NCBI RefSeq assembly: GCF_016282985.1
Contig: NZ_JAEELZ010000087.1
Coordinates: forward strand, 37,370 to 101,369
Direction: 5' to 3'
Length of the DNA: 64,000 nucleotides
From: Methanosphaera sp.
GTDB lineage: Archaea; Methanobacteriota; Methanobacteria; Methanobacteriales; Methanobacteriaceae
The notes below the pieces were generated by a model. The model was not told the origin of the DNA and did not search any database. It worked only from the letters and a program-made list of their open reading frames with translations. Below, in pieces: positions 32,684-39,460 of the stretch (within the stretch, counting starts at the first letter, position 1; each line of letters opens with the position of its first letter). The translations under genes were made by a program, and so were the position numbers.

Positions 32684-32760
32684 AAGTTACAGGTAACTTT
32701 TATGGATGGTAACTAGTTACCTGCAAAAAGTTACTTTTTATGAACGTTGAATGTTACTTT
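32684..32760. promoter_or_regulatory. Second cluster of GTTAC palindromes
   Basis: AAGTTAC-AG-GTAACTT (32684-32699, perfect), GGTAACTAGTTACC (32708-32721, perfect), AAAAAGTTACTTTTT (32725-32739, perfect around one base) and GTTACTTT (32753-32760). They precede the candidate regulator gene by 135-210 nt; possible TATA elements (TATAGTATAAATAG at about 32578-32591) lie closer to it. Confidence 0.6.
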
Positions 32761-32779
32761 ATAATTTTCATTGAGAAGA

Positions 32780-33073
32780 TTATGCTATCAGACCTTCTTC
32801 TTGAAAGTAGTTTGAATGTACTTTTCTGATGATTTTTTTGTTGTTGTTTTCTAGGACTAAATCTAGGATGTATGGTTCTATGTGTCGTGTTTTTTCTAGT
32901 GAGTTGCTACCGAAGCCTATTCCCGGTACTGCATATCTTTGTACTTCTCTTCCTTCTAATGTCAGTTCAGTTGTATACTCTTTGATTAGTTGTGTAATCA
33001 TTTGTTTTGCTTTTTTGCTTATTTTCATGTTTTGTTCTTCACATAGTGAAGTAACATGTTCTTCAATATTCAT
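32780..33073 (-). CDS. Hypothetical small viral protein, 97 aa
   Basis: Helical N-terminal half (SLCEEQNMKISKKAKQMITQ, LIKEYTTELTLEGREVQRYA), followed by a beta part ILDLVLENNNKKIIRKVHSN. The helix pattern is faintly histone-like but lacks the usual signature, so I leave it unassigned. Good RBS (AAAGGTG) before the ATG. Preceded by two palindromes at 33141-33221. Confidence 0.5.
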   Translation of the reverse strand: MNIEEHVTSLCEEQNMKISKKAKQMITQLIKEYTTELTLEGREVQRYAVPGIGFGSNSLEKTRHIEPYILDLVLENNNKKIIRKVHSNYFQEEGLIA

Positions 33074-33140
33074 TTTTATTCACCTTTTATTGAAAAAATA
33101 GATTAAGAGTAAAGGTAAATTGTGTGGTGGTTAATCCCAA

Positions 33141-33221
33141 TTGACTACAAGTTGTAGTCAAATAAGTAACATCATAAAATATAATAAGGTAAAAATTATA
33201 AAAATAGTACATGAGTACTAT
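33141..33221. promoter_or_regulatory. Two palindromic operator-like sites
   Basis: TTGACTACAA-G-TTGTAGTCAA (33141-33161, perfect 10-bp arms) and ATAGTAC-ATGA-GTACTAT (33204-33221, perfect 7-bp arms). They lie in the 240-bp leader of the 97-aa gene and behind the AbrB gene, in a region dense in such sites. Confidence 0.55.
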
Positions 33222-33250
33222 TGATGTACTTAGGTATTAACCGACACTTA

Positions 33251-33292
33251 TTCTATTATTGTTCTACCGTCCAAAGTGAAACAGTAATAGAA
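33251..33292 (-). terminator. Long hairpin after AbrB gene
   Basis: TTCTATTATTGTT (33251-33263) pairs with AACAGTAATAGAA (33280-33292), 13 positions with one mismatch, loop 16 nt. On the minus strand it starts 22 nt after the AbrB-like stop codon and may end or protect that transcript. Confidence 0.5.
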
Positions 33293-33313
33293 TTGGTTGT
33301 ACCTTTACCGAAA

Positions 33314-33511
33314 TCATTTTCTTGTTTTTTTATATAATTTTGCATATTTTTTTCCATTTTCTTGGTAAATTTCCCAAATTATTTCATCTTGAGGAGTTAT
33401 ATCCATCAATTCTCTAATTGTTGTAGGAATTGCAATTCTTAATGACTTCGGCCTATTTTTTGCTACAGGTGAAACTTTTGTTGTTGTTTCAAATATTTTT
33501 TCGTCAGTCAT
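33314..33511 (-). CDS. AbrB/SpoVT-type transcription regulator, 65 aa
   Basis: ATG after AAGGAG. The swapped-hairpin AbrB fold is visible: VSPVAKNRPKSLRIAIPTTI, RELMDITPQDEIIWEIYQEN, KYAKLYKK. The 'LRIxIPxxIRELMxIxPxDxIxW' pattern is the DNA-binding strand-helix of the family. A GTGCCT-CTTATGT-AGGCAC inverted repeat lies directly upstream and may be its operator. Likely a lysogeny or early-gene regulator. Confidence 0.72.
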   Translation of the reverse strand: MTDEKIFETTTKVSPVAKNRPKSLRIAIPTTIRELMDITPQDEIIWEIYQENGKKYAKLYKKTRK

Positions 33512-33531
33512 TTTTTTTAACTCCTTAATTA

Positions 33532-33550
33532 GTGCCTCTTATGTAGGCAC
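33532..33550. promoter_or_regulatory. Inverted repeat upstream of AbrB gene
   Basis: GTGCCT-CTTATGT-AGGCAC, perfect 6-bp arms, 21 nt before the AbrB-like ATG and overlapping where a leader or promoter is expected. Probable operator or leader hairpin. Confidence 0.5.
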
Positions 33551-33594
33551 AATATTATATTGTACTCAAGAGTATATAAAGGTTTGGTATTTAA

Positions 33595-33897
33595 TCAGAA
33601 GTATTGTATTTCAATTACCTGACATTTAGGTACTACCTTAAACCCTTCTGTTTTTGTCTGTATTTCAAACGTTTGATCCGTTTCAACTATACGTACACAA
33701 TCCTTTATCTGAATACAAGGATAAATATAATTACAACCTCTAGCTTTAAAATATTCAAAAGTTTTACCATTACCTCCATTTGGAATATTTCTTACAATAG
33801 CTTTAGGTAATCCTTCAGTAAACCAACTGTTTTGTGTTCGTATGTCCATTTCTACTTCTTGTGCTTTTTCTTCTTTACTTTTTCCAAATAATGCCAT
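33595..33897 (-). CDS. Hypothetical viral protein, 100 aa
   Basis: Strong RBS GGTGAT before ATG. N-terminal MALFGKSKEEKAQEVEMDIR then a beta-rich core (FTEGLPKAIVRNIPNGGNGK; YIYPCIQIKDCVRIVETDQT; VVPKCQVIEIQYF). Not recognised. It sits in an operon with two AbrB-like genes (before and after), so a regulatory or partner role is possible. Confidence 0.55.
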   Translation of the reverse strand: MALFGKSKEEKAQEVEMDIRTQNSWFTEGLPKAIVRNIPNGGNGKTFEYFKARGCNYIYPCIQIKDCVRIVETDQTFEIQTKTEGFKVVPKCQVIEIQYF

Positions 33898-33938
33898 ATT
33901 ATATCACCATTACATTTTTTTTCTAATTTTTTTTAACT

Positions 33939-34109
33939 TTATTGTATTTGTTTTATTATTCTGATCTCATTTTCATTTACCATTGTCCATAACAATTTAT
34001 CACCAGTTTTCAAATCCATTATATCTCGATAGATTGCTGGAATATTCGTTCGCATAGCATTTAATTTTTTATTTCCACATATAACGGTGGTTTCTTTTTG
34101 AATTTTCAT
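33939..34109 (-). CDS. AbrB/SpoVT-like protein, 56 aa
   Basis: ATG 34109 after AAAGGAGT; stop 33939-33941. MKIQKETTVICGNKKLNAMR then TNIPAIYRDIMDLKTGDKLL and WTMVNENEIRIIKQIQ: the 'IPAIYRDIMxLKxGDKLLW' block is the AbrB fold. It parallels the 65-aa AbrB protein 430 bp further on; two such regulators in one early operon suggest a switch or hetero-oligomer. Confidence 0.65.
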   Translation of the reverse strand: MKIQKETTVICGNKKLNAMRTNIPAIYRDIMDLKTGDKLLWTMVNENEIRIIKQIQ

Positions 34110-34120
34110 AGTATACTCCT

Positions 34121-34302
34121 TTATTTTTCAATCTGTTTGTAGAATCGTACAGTGTTCTGAATTTGTTCTTTAAACCCATACAAATCAGTTATTCCTTGAA
34201 TAACATATTTATCTTCAGTAGCTTTACCTTTAATACTTGTATTCTTATCAAATAAGCTAATTGTTAATTTATCATTTATTGAATAAATTTATATATTATC
34301 AT
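34121..34302 (-). pseudogene. Probable frameshifted small gene upstream of AbrB gene
   Basis: A coding-like frame (NDKLTISLFDKNTSIKGKAT, then YGFKEQIQNTVRFYKQIEK, stop 34121-34123) has no start codon in frame. The only RBS-associated ATG (34302, after TAGGTG) is in another frame that stops after 8 codons; a one-base deletion or insertion near 34275 would join them. Either a recent frameshift or a sequencing error. Confidence 0.45.
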
Positions 34303-34708
34303 CACCTAATATAGTAGCATGAGAAATGAAACCTCAAACATAAAGACTTCTCGTGTCAATGGAGTTAACTTCTCATATAAGGTGCGAAAACAGAACAAAA
34401 TTACATGAACAATTCCCATGGGTAGTTTTTATGTAATTTATTGTTCTATTTTCTGATAGAACACCAATATTATTTAACTACTTATTTTTATACAACTTTT
34501 AGCTGATTATTTTAATTATTACAACCCATATGATTCTGGAGGAGAAACAAGTGTAAATTTTATACTATAACTGAGTAATTCCCTATTTGAAATCCAACTT
34601 TTTAGACAGTAAAAGACATAATACCTTGAATTTACATGCTCACCTTACATGTATTTCTAATGTATCTATGATTACTGTACTACTATAAAAGGAGGTGAAA
34701 ACTCCAAT
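34303..34708. other. Non-coding region with long inverted repeat
   Basis: No gene. GAACAAAATTACAT (34393-34406) faces ATGTAATTTATTGTTC (34431-34446), forming a 13-14-bp imperfect stem around a 24-nt loop that itself contains CCCATGGG. This could be a regulatory RNA, a terminator for a rightward transcript, or part of the leader of the small peptide gene at 34709. Confidence 0.4.
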
Positions 34709-34810
34709 ATGACACGAGAAGATTTAGATACAATTTTATCTATAGTCGCATCAGTAATTTCCATTTTAAGGGAGATTGCACCTTATCTCTTATTGATCTT
34801 CTTAAGATAA
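34709..34810 (+). CDS. Orphan hydrophobic peptide, 33 aa
   Basis: ATG 34709 lies 9 nt after AAAGGAGGTG, one of the strongest RBSs in the window. The product is MTREDLDTILSIVASVISIL followed by REIAPYLLLIFLR: a short acidic start and one membrane helix. It is on the + strand, opposite to its viral neighbours, with no other gene for several hundred bp. Similar in size and pattern to the peptide at 35562 but not clearly homologous. Such peptides resemble type I toxins or small lysis/exclusion factors; function unknown. Confidence 0.6.
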   Translation: MTREDLDTILSIVASVISILREIAPYLLLIFLR

Positions 34811-35561
34811 ATCAAAAATTGACAGACGAACAGTTCAGGGAATACTATGGTTTAACAAATTTTACTTACTTTTTTTCTCCTCCACATATTTTATTCCTAT
34901 CTTTTGTTCTTTCTCAGAGTTAAGTTTTATTTCCTCATGTGCATATAATGTACAATTATTATCACCCCTTTATTCATGACTTTCATCTTTTTATTGTTTT
35001 ATGTAGTTTGAAAATGTTTTTGTGTTATGACATTTAACGTTGTTCAATTGTTTTTGATTTTTTTCTATTTTACTTGATAAAAAGTAAAGTTTTTATATAA
35101 TGAACAAATTACATATTACTATGAACATGTGTTCATCTTGTTTGGTATTCAAGGTAGTTAATCTTCCTTGTGAAAATCGGAGGAGAATAGAACCAACATA
35201 AATGAAGGGGAAATTTGATTATTATCATATTACTCCTTTATTGTTTTTCTATTCTGATTAAACCAACCAATACTTATTTTATATATATTTTCATTTATTA
35301 ACAAACTATTTTATTTTTATACGAACTAATAATACTAAATTATTATAATCATTTATTAACAAACATACAAATATGTAAACAATTCAGGATACAAACATGA
35401 TTCAATGACAGATGAGTAATTACCTCTTATAAACTTTAATATACTATACTCTCCGGCATTAATGAAAACGACAACAAATTATTATCTTCATGGTTACTCC
35501 GAACCACGTTGAATAATAATTGATTGCCACTTAATGTACACAACAATAGGAGGAAACTACA
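34811..35561. other. Non-coding AT-rich stretch
   Basis: About 750 bp with no gene I can support. A 19-codon frame at 35202 (MKGKFDYYHITPLLFFYSD) has GGAGGAG but at a poor distance of 15 nt. A start-less minus-strand frame about 34872-34970 encodes a charged peptide. Otherwise nothing. Confidence 0.35.
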
Positions 35562-35666
35562 ATGTCTACCAAACAAATAGAAACCGTAGTTAAAGTGATA
35601 CTTGTTATTGCTGCAATAACTACTATCATTGTTAATATTCCAAAGATCGTAGCATTCATATTATAA
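35562..35666 (+). CDS. Orphan hydrophobic peptide, 34 aa
   Basis: ATG 35562 lies 8 nt after AGGAGG. Product MSTKQIETVVKVILVIAAIT followed by TIIVNIPKIVAFIL: a charged start and one membrane helix. Also on the + strand and alone in a gene-poor region. Together with the 34709 peptide it makes a pair with like size, orientation, RBS and topology. Function unknown. Confidence 0.6.
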   Translation: MSTKQIETVVKVILVIAAITTIIVNIPKIVAFIL

Positions 35667-35768
35667 ATGCAGAATTGAGTACGAAATTAAACAATTTTGA
35701 TTTCATAAATGTTTAAAGTTAAAGACTTAGGTATTACTATGAGTCTCCTCTGTTTGTGATATTGTTTA

Positions 35769-36137
35769 CTAATTATTTTTGATTATTTTGCCCTCCAATT
35801 TACTTAATTTGATATTCAATAATGCAAATAAAATATTTTCTGAGGTATAATCCGGATTTGAAGAAATCTTAGAACATAATATTTTTGCCAACAATAATTC
35901 TTCTTGATCCAAATATTCTTTATCAAAGTTTTTTATTTTATCCACTATCTCTTGCACTTCTTTACTATTAAATTGTGCCTTCTCTGGACTTTCAATATAT
36001 AATGAAATTAATAAACTTTTAAATGATTTTTCTATCTCATTTATTGAAAGTATGTTGTTTAGCTCACTATTGTTAGTCTTTATTTTTTTAAATACTTTTT
36101 CTGCAGTTATTCCTGCATTATCTGAATTTTCTATCAT
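35769..36137 (-). CDS. Hypothetical helical protein, 122 aa
   Basis: All-helical, acidic protein (AEKVFKKIKTNNSELNNILS, LLISLYIESPEKAQFNSKEV, EELLLAKILCSKISSNPDYT). No RBS of note and no known domain. Isolated between the orphan peptide and the repeat block; it may belong to the virus accessory region. Confidence 0.45.
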   Translation of the reverse strand: MIENSDNAGITAEKVFKKIKTNNSELNNILSINEIEKSFKSLLISLYIESPEKAQFNSKEVQEIVDKIKNFDKEYLDQEELLLAKILCSKISSNPDYTSENILFALLNIKLSKLEGKIIKNN

Positions 36138-36579
36138 GTTTATCGTTTTTGTTTTTTATGATTTTTATATTATTCAATACTCTTGTTAAAGTATATTTTT
36201 ATTAACAATTGTGTACAAAAATAGTAATTGTAATATTCTTATTACTATTTTCCTGGTGATATGGATTATTACATTGTAGTGTAAAAATGAATTGTGGTAT
36301 ACTTCTCGTATAATTCCCTTTTGATATCATGATTTGGTAATAATATTGTTTCTTTATCTTTTGTGTTGTGTGTTGAAAAAAATGGATTTGGAAACCTATC
36401 TTACCTACTATTTTTATCAAGGATTATTTGTTATTTACCACAAATTTTACACTATTCTTATTATCAAACCTCCAAAAAAAACTCTTTTAAATATACTGCT
36501 TTTCAAATATAACACTTATTTCAACTTCTACTCAGCAGTACAATAACACTATTTATCACACATAGTATATAAAGCATAA

Positions 36580-36740
36580 TGCAAACAGTAAAGTATGAAA
36601 CAAGCAAAGTACGGTCTTTAAAAAGTATGGTCAACAAAAAGTATGATACAGTAAAAGTATGGTCAACAAAATATGATATTGCAAAAGTAAGGTCAAGAAA
36701 AAGTATAATCCACAAAAAATACAAAAATCAACAAAAAAAA
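36580..36740. repeat. Degenerate tandem repeats of about 16 bp
   Basis: Units close to AAGTATGGTCAACAAA occur about eight times in a row (for example at 36619-36634 and 36652-36667, exact), alternating with AAGTATGATACAGTAA-like units, so the higher period is 32-33 bp. They do not fit a credible coding frame. Position, near a Cdc6-like gene, suggests iterons of a viral origin or a regulator-binding array. Confidence 0.55.
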
Positions 36741-36797
36741 ATAAAAGAAGGAAGAAAACAATAAAAGGTAATTACAAGAAAATGTAAAATAAGGAAA

Positions 36798-36816
36798 ATA
36801 AGGATTTAATCCTTAT
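36798..36816 (-). terminator. Terminator-like hairpin at end of TIGR04255/HEPN cassette
   Basis: ATAAGGAT-TTA-ATCCTTAT is a perfect 8-bp inverted repeat ending on the last base of the HEPN-like gene stop; on the minus strand it is followed by TTTTCCTTATTTT. Confidence 0.6.
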
Positions 36817-37247
36817 CAAGAAACTTCAATTTCATCTACATATCCAATAATTGATTGGGCAATATTAAATGCATCAGTAATACTTTCAAAAGTCCATTTT
36901 GAATATTCTTTTGACCCTTCACATGGAAGAGTTATAAAATAATCTGCTTGATGTCTTAATTTTTTTAATAATTCTAAATCATCAGCAATTTGAGTATTAA
37001 GAATAAAACCAAATGGACCCCTTGAACGTATGAAATTTATCATTTGGGTATGATCTTTAGAAGTAGAATTATACCCCCAATATTTCTTTAACCATTCTCG
37101 AACATATAAAAAAGTTCCATAATAAATTCTACCATATATCACTCTATTAACTGCCGAATTTGAAGTAAATAATTGAGCAGAATCATATAACTCTTTGGAA
37201 AAGTCTAAAAAATATTTTGGTTCAAAATCATCAAAATTTTTAAACAT
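36816..37247 (-). CDS. HEPN-like protein, third gene of accessory cassette
   Basis: 143 residues, all helical. RVIYGRIYYGTFLYVREWLK (residues 35-54) matches the 'R-x-x-Y-Y-x-x-F' helix and LELLKKLRHQADY (91-103) the 'LRxxRNxADY' helix of HEPN domains. The catalytic RxxxxH of HEPN ribonucleases is not present at the usual site (R98-H-Q-A-D-Y), so it may be a non-catalytic or variant HEPN. Begins 2 nt after the stop of the middle gene. HEPN proteins commonly act in toxin-antitoxin and antiviral systems. Confidence 0.6.
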   Translation of the reverse strand: MFKNFDDFEPKYFLDFSKELYDSAQLFTSNSAVNRVIYGRIYYGTFLYVREWLKKYWGYNSTSKDHTQMINFIRSRGPFGFILNTQIADDLELLKKLRHQADYFITLPCEGSKEYSKWTFESITDAFNIAQSIIGYVDEIEVS

Positions 37248-37249
37248 AA

Positions 37250-37654
37250 TTACTTATTCCTCGTTAGGATAATTGTAATCTCCTTAAATGCTGAAGGAAA
37301 TTTGGATTTTTTACAATATTCATTAATTTTTTTTAATATTTCAAAATGTAATTTATTCCTTTCTTCAATATTTAAATTGTTACTGAAACGTATATAATAC
37401 TCTTTAGATAGATTACCCATAACATCTTCATCAAATAAATCACAAGAAATTAATTCATCATATTCTGGAAGAATATCCGTTAATATATAATTATAAATTT
37501 GAGAAAAGTGATTTGATTCAGGAACTTCTGATTCATATTTCCAAAAGAAATTTTTATTATCTTTGATATAATTTTCACTTAATGAATCTAAGTCGAATAA
37601 ATAATTACTATTTTTAATATATTGAGTAATAACTTCTTCAACCATTAGTGTCAT
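37250..37654 (-). CDS. Unknown acidic protein, middle gene of accessory cassette
   Basis: 134 residues from ATG 37654, which lies 6 nt after GGGTGA and overlaps the upstream gene by 17 nt; the open frame to 37702 has no RBS. MTLMVEEVITQYIKNSNYLF, then YESEVPESNHFSQIYNYIL and EERNKLHFEILKKINEYCKK, ending ITIILTRNK. No domain recognised. The tight overlap with the TIGR04255-like gene implies a co-made partner. Confidence 0.6.
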   Translation of the reverse strand: MTLMVEEVITQYIKNSNYLFDLDSLSENYIKDNKNFFWKYESEVPESNHFSQIYNYILTDILPEYDELISCDLFDEDVMGNLSKEYYIRFSNNLNIEERNKLHFEILKKINEYCKKSKFPSAFKEITIILTRNK

Positions 37655-38426
37655 ATTCTTCACCCATTTTATCCACAAATTTTTCTGATATTGAATATTC
37701 AAATTTATTGAATATGTATTTATTCATTTTTTTCAATTTATCAAAAGTTTCATCAATAGATACCTTACTTTTACAAACACAATCATAATCTAAAATAAAA
37801 TGTTTTTCATATCCTGAATCTATTGTGGGATTAAAAAAACCATATTGTAATGTTAAATAGTAATCTTCTTTTTGATAGTCCAATCTTGAAAATAATTGTA
37901 TTAATTTTTCATCTTGACGTTCTAAATCATCAATAATTTTATTATTGAACAACTTAGGATTAATATACTGTTCAATATTATTATTTATTTCATTATCAGT
38001 TATCTCATTAATATATCGTAAACCTAAAAAATTTATTTGAAAATGGTTGTATTCTTTTAGAGCAGATAGTAATAATAATATCTCTGTTAAAAATGCTTTG
38101 AATCCAGAATATGCTCCTTTATGATAATTTAATATTAGACTATTTGAAGTTAAAGATATTTGTTTGTTTCCTTTATTATTCCTGAAAACCCAACATAATT
38201 CACCAAAATCCATTTTATTCTCTGTAGTTCCCTTGTTAATATTTATATTTAAATTGACTTTTTGTTGTTGTAAAATTTCCAAATTGGGAAATTGTGCAAT
38301 TATCCTGTTTCTAAATTTTTTTGCTGATTCTTTCTGAGTTCCAGCAAGTTCTAGTATAGTGGTAAAATCAATTCTAAATATAATTTCACTTAAAAAATTG
38401 TCTTTTAGTGTTACTCCTTTTTCCAT
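37638..38426 (-). CDS. TIGR04255 family protein, first gene of accessory cassette
   Basis: 262 residues. Matches the family layout: FLSEIIFRIDFTT at the start, a central CWVFRNNKGNKQISLTSNSL, ILNYHKGAYSGFKAFLTEIL, LLLSALKEYNHFQINFLGLR followed by YINEIT, and a C-terminal helix pair FDKLKKMNKYIFNKFEYSIS. The 'LGLRYIN-x-I' block is the hallmark. The family is scattered in bacteria and archaea and its function is not settled; here it heads a three-gene unit with a HEPN-like protein. Convergence with the Cdc6-like gene suggests an independent cargo module. Confidence 0.68.
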   Translation of the reverse strand: MEKGVTLKDNFLSEIIFRIDFTTILELAGTQKESAKKFRNRIIAQFPNLEILQQQKVNLNININKGTTENKMDFGELCWVFRNNKGNKQISLTSNSLILNYHKGAYSGFKAFLTEILLLLSALKEYNHFQINFLGLRYINEITDNEINNNIEQYINPKLFNNKIIDDLERQDEKLIQLFSRLDYQKEDYYLTLQYGFFNPTIDSGYEKHFILDYDCVCKSKVSIDETFDKLKKMNKYIFNKFEYSISEKFVDKMGEEYDTNG

Positions 38427-38608
38427 AATTTTACCTTCTTTTTTATTGAAATTATTTTTATTTATATTTCTATTGATATTTAATCATTCGCTTTTTGAAA
38501 AAAAAATTTTTTATTCTGTGAAGGAAGATGAAGAGGAGGTCTTGATAAGTACTCAGGGGGGATTTACTAAGTTTTATTCAAATACTAGCAACAATAAAAC
38601 AATATAAT

Positions 38609-39460
38609 ATGTCATACTTTAAACAATATAACCAAGAAGAAAATGTGTTTAAAAATAGCCAATACCTAAACCCCTCATGTCTTCCAAGAGAATTTCACTA
38701 TCGTGATAATGAAATGGCAACTATAGCAAGTTACATCCAACCAGTATTCGAAGGAACAATACCCATACACGCAGTCATCATAGGTGGAAATGCAACAGGA
38801 AAAACAACAGCTATACAAAAACTATTCGAAGAAATAAACGAAGTACTAACAGAAGCCGTAACAGTTTATATTAACTGTAGAAAAAACAGGACGGAATACA
38901 GTATATACTGTATAATCTATGAAAAAGTAACTGGTAAACAAGCACCACGAAGAGGAAGTAACAACAATCATTTATTAGAAGCTATCATGAATAGTTTACA
39001 TGAATCACATAAAGCATTGATTGTATCACTTGATGATGCAAATTACTTATTAGGAAATGATGATACAGCAAGTCCACATAGCCAAAATGTAATACGTAAC
39101 CTCACTAGAGCAAATGAAAGCTACGATGTAATAATAGGAATATACCCCATAATAACAAGTCATGAATTCAATTATCATTTTGAAAGTGAGGTAAGTACTT
39201 TATTCACACCACTTGAAGTTTATTTCAATCCATATACTAGTAAGCAATATTTTAACATCATCAAAGAAAGATGCAAATGTGCATTCAATATAGAAATAGA
39301 CGACTATGTAATTAAGAGCATAGTAGAAAAAGTTGAAGAAACCCAGAACATCAGGTTAGCCTGGGACATACTTAAACAATTCGGAATATCATTAAACAAT
39401 AATCCTAAAAAAAGTCAAAAGGAAGTCATAACTGACATCCTACAATTAAGGGGAGGATAA
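38609..39460 (+). CDS. Orc1/Cdc6-like AAA+ ATPase without winged-helix domain
   Basis: 283 residues. REFHYRDNEMATIASYI is the family's start ('x-x-YRExEIxxI'), Walker A is GGNATGKT (59-66), the Walker B equivalent is ALIVSLDDANYLL, and sensor/lid parts follow (FNPYTSKQYFNIIKERC; NIRLAWDILKQFG). Cellular Orc1/Cdc6 proteins are about 380-400 residues with a C-terminal winged helix that binds origins; this one ends after the lid. Likely a viral initiator-like or replication-control factor, possibly acting on the repeat block 2 kb away. Its end overlaps the integrase gene end by 15 nt. Confidence 0.75.
   Translation: MSYFKQYNQEENVFKNSQYLNPSCLPREFHYRDNEMATIASYIQPVFEGTIPIHAVIIGGNATGKTTAIQKLFEEINEVLTEAVTVYINCRKNRTEYSIYCIIYEKVTGKQAPRRGSNNNHLLEAIMNSLHESHKALIVSLDDANYLLGNDDTASPHSQNVIRNLTRANESYDVIIGIYPIITSHEFNYHFESEVSTLFTPLEVYFNPYTSKQYFNIIKERCKCAFNIEIDDYVIKSIVEKVEETQNIRLAWDILKQFGISLNNNPKKSQKEVITDILQLRGG

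Noticed and set aside
32780..33073. Viral histone.
   Set aside because: Helix lengths are suggestive, but the histone-fold signature and paired-loop residues are absent, and a beta-rich C-terminal part follows.
36202..36420. 72-codon minus-strand frame in the spacer before the repeats.
   Set aside because: No RBS, composition (His/Gln/Ile mixture) not protein-like and no operon context.
36580..36740. Possible CRISPR array.
   Set aside because: Units are about 16 bp, degenerate and without unique spacers of regular length; no cas genes nearby.
36521..36764. Overlapping frames on both strands (repeats read as KVRS/KKYD or TVSYF) in the 16-bp repeat block.
   Set aside because: Translations merely reflect the tandem DNA repeat, without RBS or domain likeness.
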